6,387 bases of DNA, taken from the NCBI GenBank assembly GCA_028710385.1, contig JAQTUC010000081.1, forward strand, positions 1 to 6,387, read 5' to 3'. The notes beneath the pieces were generated by a model that worked only from the letters and a program-made list of their open reading frames with translations, was not told the origin of the DNA and ran no database searches. This document shows positions 5,448-6,387 of the stretch, piece after piece. A program made the position numbers and the translations under genes. Numbering within the stretch: position 1 is the first letter of the stretch; each line of letters begins with the position of its first letter. The stretch comes from Candidatus Omnitrophota bacterium. Its GTDB lineage: Bacteria; Omnitrophota; Gorgyraeia; Duberdicusellales; 4484-171.

Positions 5448-6387
5448 TTTTCCCCCGGAAACTTCCTGTGTTTACGTAATTCATTATAAGGGCGGTTGTG
5501 TAAACTGATATTTTAAGTATCGCTTCCTGCTCAGAAATCTGATTAAATAAATTAAGGTGCTTGCACCTTTCAATAAGCGTTTCAAGCAAAGTATTTATTA
5601 TGAATTTTTTCTCTCCTGTCCAGATTGAAACATTATTTGAAATAATATTTTTGTATTTTTTTATTATTGTGTAAGCATAGGGAAACTTAACGTCTTCCTT
5701 GTGAACGCTTGAAAATATTTTTACAAGGTTGGTATCATGAAAATCAGGAAATTGTTCGGCTAAACTGCGTTTTTTCTTTATATAATAATTTTTAAGCGTA
5801 ATATCCAGGGACGAAGCTTTGCGGTATTTCCTTCCGTTTTTAACTAACTGCGGCTTATCTTTTATCTCAAGAACTATCTCTTCCACATATTGAAGCTTTC
5901 CTATTGCTTTCCATCCTTTGTATTGGTTCCTCCAGTCAACGCCAGGCGTCAACCACACCGCAAACGTCTCTGCGAAATCCTCGTCAGGATGGCACTGCGC
6001 ATAATATTTTTCAAGATGCCGGACAAAACTTTTACTGTATGGTTTAAACGTGTATGCATCCGCGTACGCCTTAGAAAATTGGCCGAATATTTTTTTCCAG
6101 TCAGGAGCCTGATAGAGTTTATAAGCGTAATTAATGGCATGGCCTGCTTCGTGGCGCAGCAGCTGCATGCACCATTCCTTGTTTTCTCCTTCCGCTTCAA
6201 GCATCATCTTTTTTTCAAGTTTTATAAGTGCGGGGTGTGCCAAATAAAAAGGAATACCTATTTGAGGGTCTTCATCCGGAGCAAACCATTCGTCAGTAAG
6301 GTAACAGGCAGGTTTAAATTTTATGCCGTGAGACTCAAGTTCCTGGTAAAGTTCTTTTACGCAGTCAGAAAGCCACGTGCCTTCCAT
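5440..6387 (-). CDS. Putative zinc-binding metallopeptidase, probably 5'-truncated by window edge
   Basis: 315 residues are visible. LLRHEAGHAINYAYKLY (76-92) contains the zincin motif HExxH: His79 and His83 would bind zinc and Glu80 would act as the catalytic base. HPDEDFAETFAVWL (133-146) supplies the likely third ligand, most plausibly Glu140. Conserved-looking flanks are IPFYLAHPALIKLE (45-58) and TPGVDWRNQYKGWKAIGKLQYVEE (147-170). The family is an uncharacterised set of bacterial proteins annotated as putative zinc-binding metallopeptidase; I see no signal peptide in this part. Residues from about 185 to 315 form a charged, mostly helical extension without a recognised motif. The only ATG in reach, at 6385-6387, touches the window edge. 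MEGTWL looks like an internal segment of the family, so the true start probably lies outside. It overlaps the ATP-grasp gene by 8 bp, suggesting that both act on one product or substrate. Confidence 0.85.
   Translation of the reverse strand: MEGTWLSDCVKELYQELESHGIKFKPACYLTDEWFAPDEDPQIGIPFYLAHPALIKLEKKMMLEAEGENKEWCMQLLRHEAGHAINYAYKLYQAPDWKKIFGQFSKAYADAYTFKPYSKSFVRHLEKYYAQCHPDEDFAETFAVWLTPGVDWRNQYKGWKAIGKLQYVEEIVLEIKDKPQLVKNGRKYRKASSLDITLKNYYIKKKRSLAEQFPDFHDTNLVKIFSSVHKEDVKFPYAYTIIKKYKNIISNNVSIWTGEKKFIINTLLETLIERCKHLNLFNQISEQEAILKISVYTTALIMNYVNTGSFRGKNG

Noticed and set aside
5949..6200. Second minus-strand frame of 83 codons inside the metallopeptidase gene
   Set aside because: It overlaps the HExxH region in another frame and its sequence is low in sense, being rich in Arg, Thr and Cys.

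Overview
The window looks like ordinary chromosomal DNA from an AT-rich, Gram-negative-type bacterium. It carries an Sec-exported protein with an AXA cleavage site, a UPF0250/DUF493 protein and a Na+-coupled symporter. There is no transposase, phage gene, CRISPR array, tRNA or rRNA. The style (a D-Ala-D-Ala-ligase-like ATP-grasp gene paired with a zinc-metallopeptidase gene, long minus-strand gene runs, few strong terminators) would fit an anaerobe or candidate phylum such as Omnitrophota, Elusimicrobiota or Desulfobacterota. That placement is an impression, not something the sequence proves.

Seven genes lie on the minus strand, so they are read from the right edge to the left. From the right: (1) a putative zinc metallopeptidase (5440-6387, its 5' end probably cut by the window edge), overlapping by 8 bp (2) a non-canonical D-Ala-D-Ala-ligase-like ATP-grasp ligase (4425-5447). 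A 103-bp gap with a good sigma70-type promoter (4359-4388) follows. Then come (3) a two-helix membrane protein of unknown function (3746-4321), overlapping by 8 bp (4) a DUF493/UPF0250 protein (3505-3753), and after 23 bp (5) a secreted protein with a double-Cache plus a single-Cache sensor domain (2219-3481). After an 85-bp gap come (6) a flavodoxin-fold iron-sulfur flavoprotein-like gene (1552-2133) and, 38 bp on, (7) a CHT/SLC5-like sodium:solute symporter (125-1513). At the extreme left, a plus-strand frame open from base 1 to a stop at 136-138 looks like the C-terminus of a convergent gene. Its last 14 bases overlap the symporter gene, and an imperfect 63-nt inverted repeat lies within it.

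Two functional groups are suggested. The peptidase and ATP-grasp pair is translationally coupled and probably makes and cleaves, or otherwise processes, an amide or peptide bond of unknown substrate. The second group may share the 4359-4388 promoter. It joins a membrane protein, a small ACT-like-fold regulator and a periplasmic ligand-binding protein without any output domain to a redox flavoprotein and a Na+ symporter. This arrangement is compatible with a small-molecule sensing and uptake module, but the functional link is inference from gene order only.
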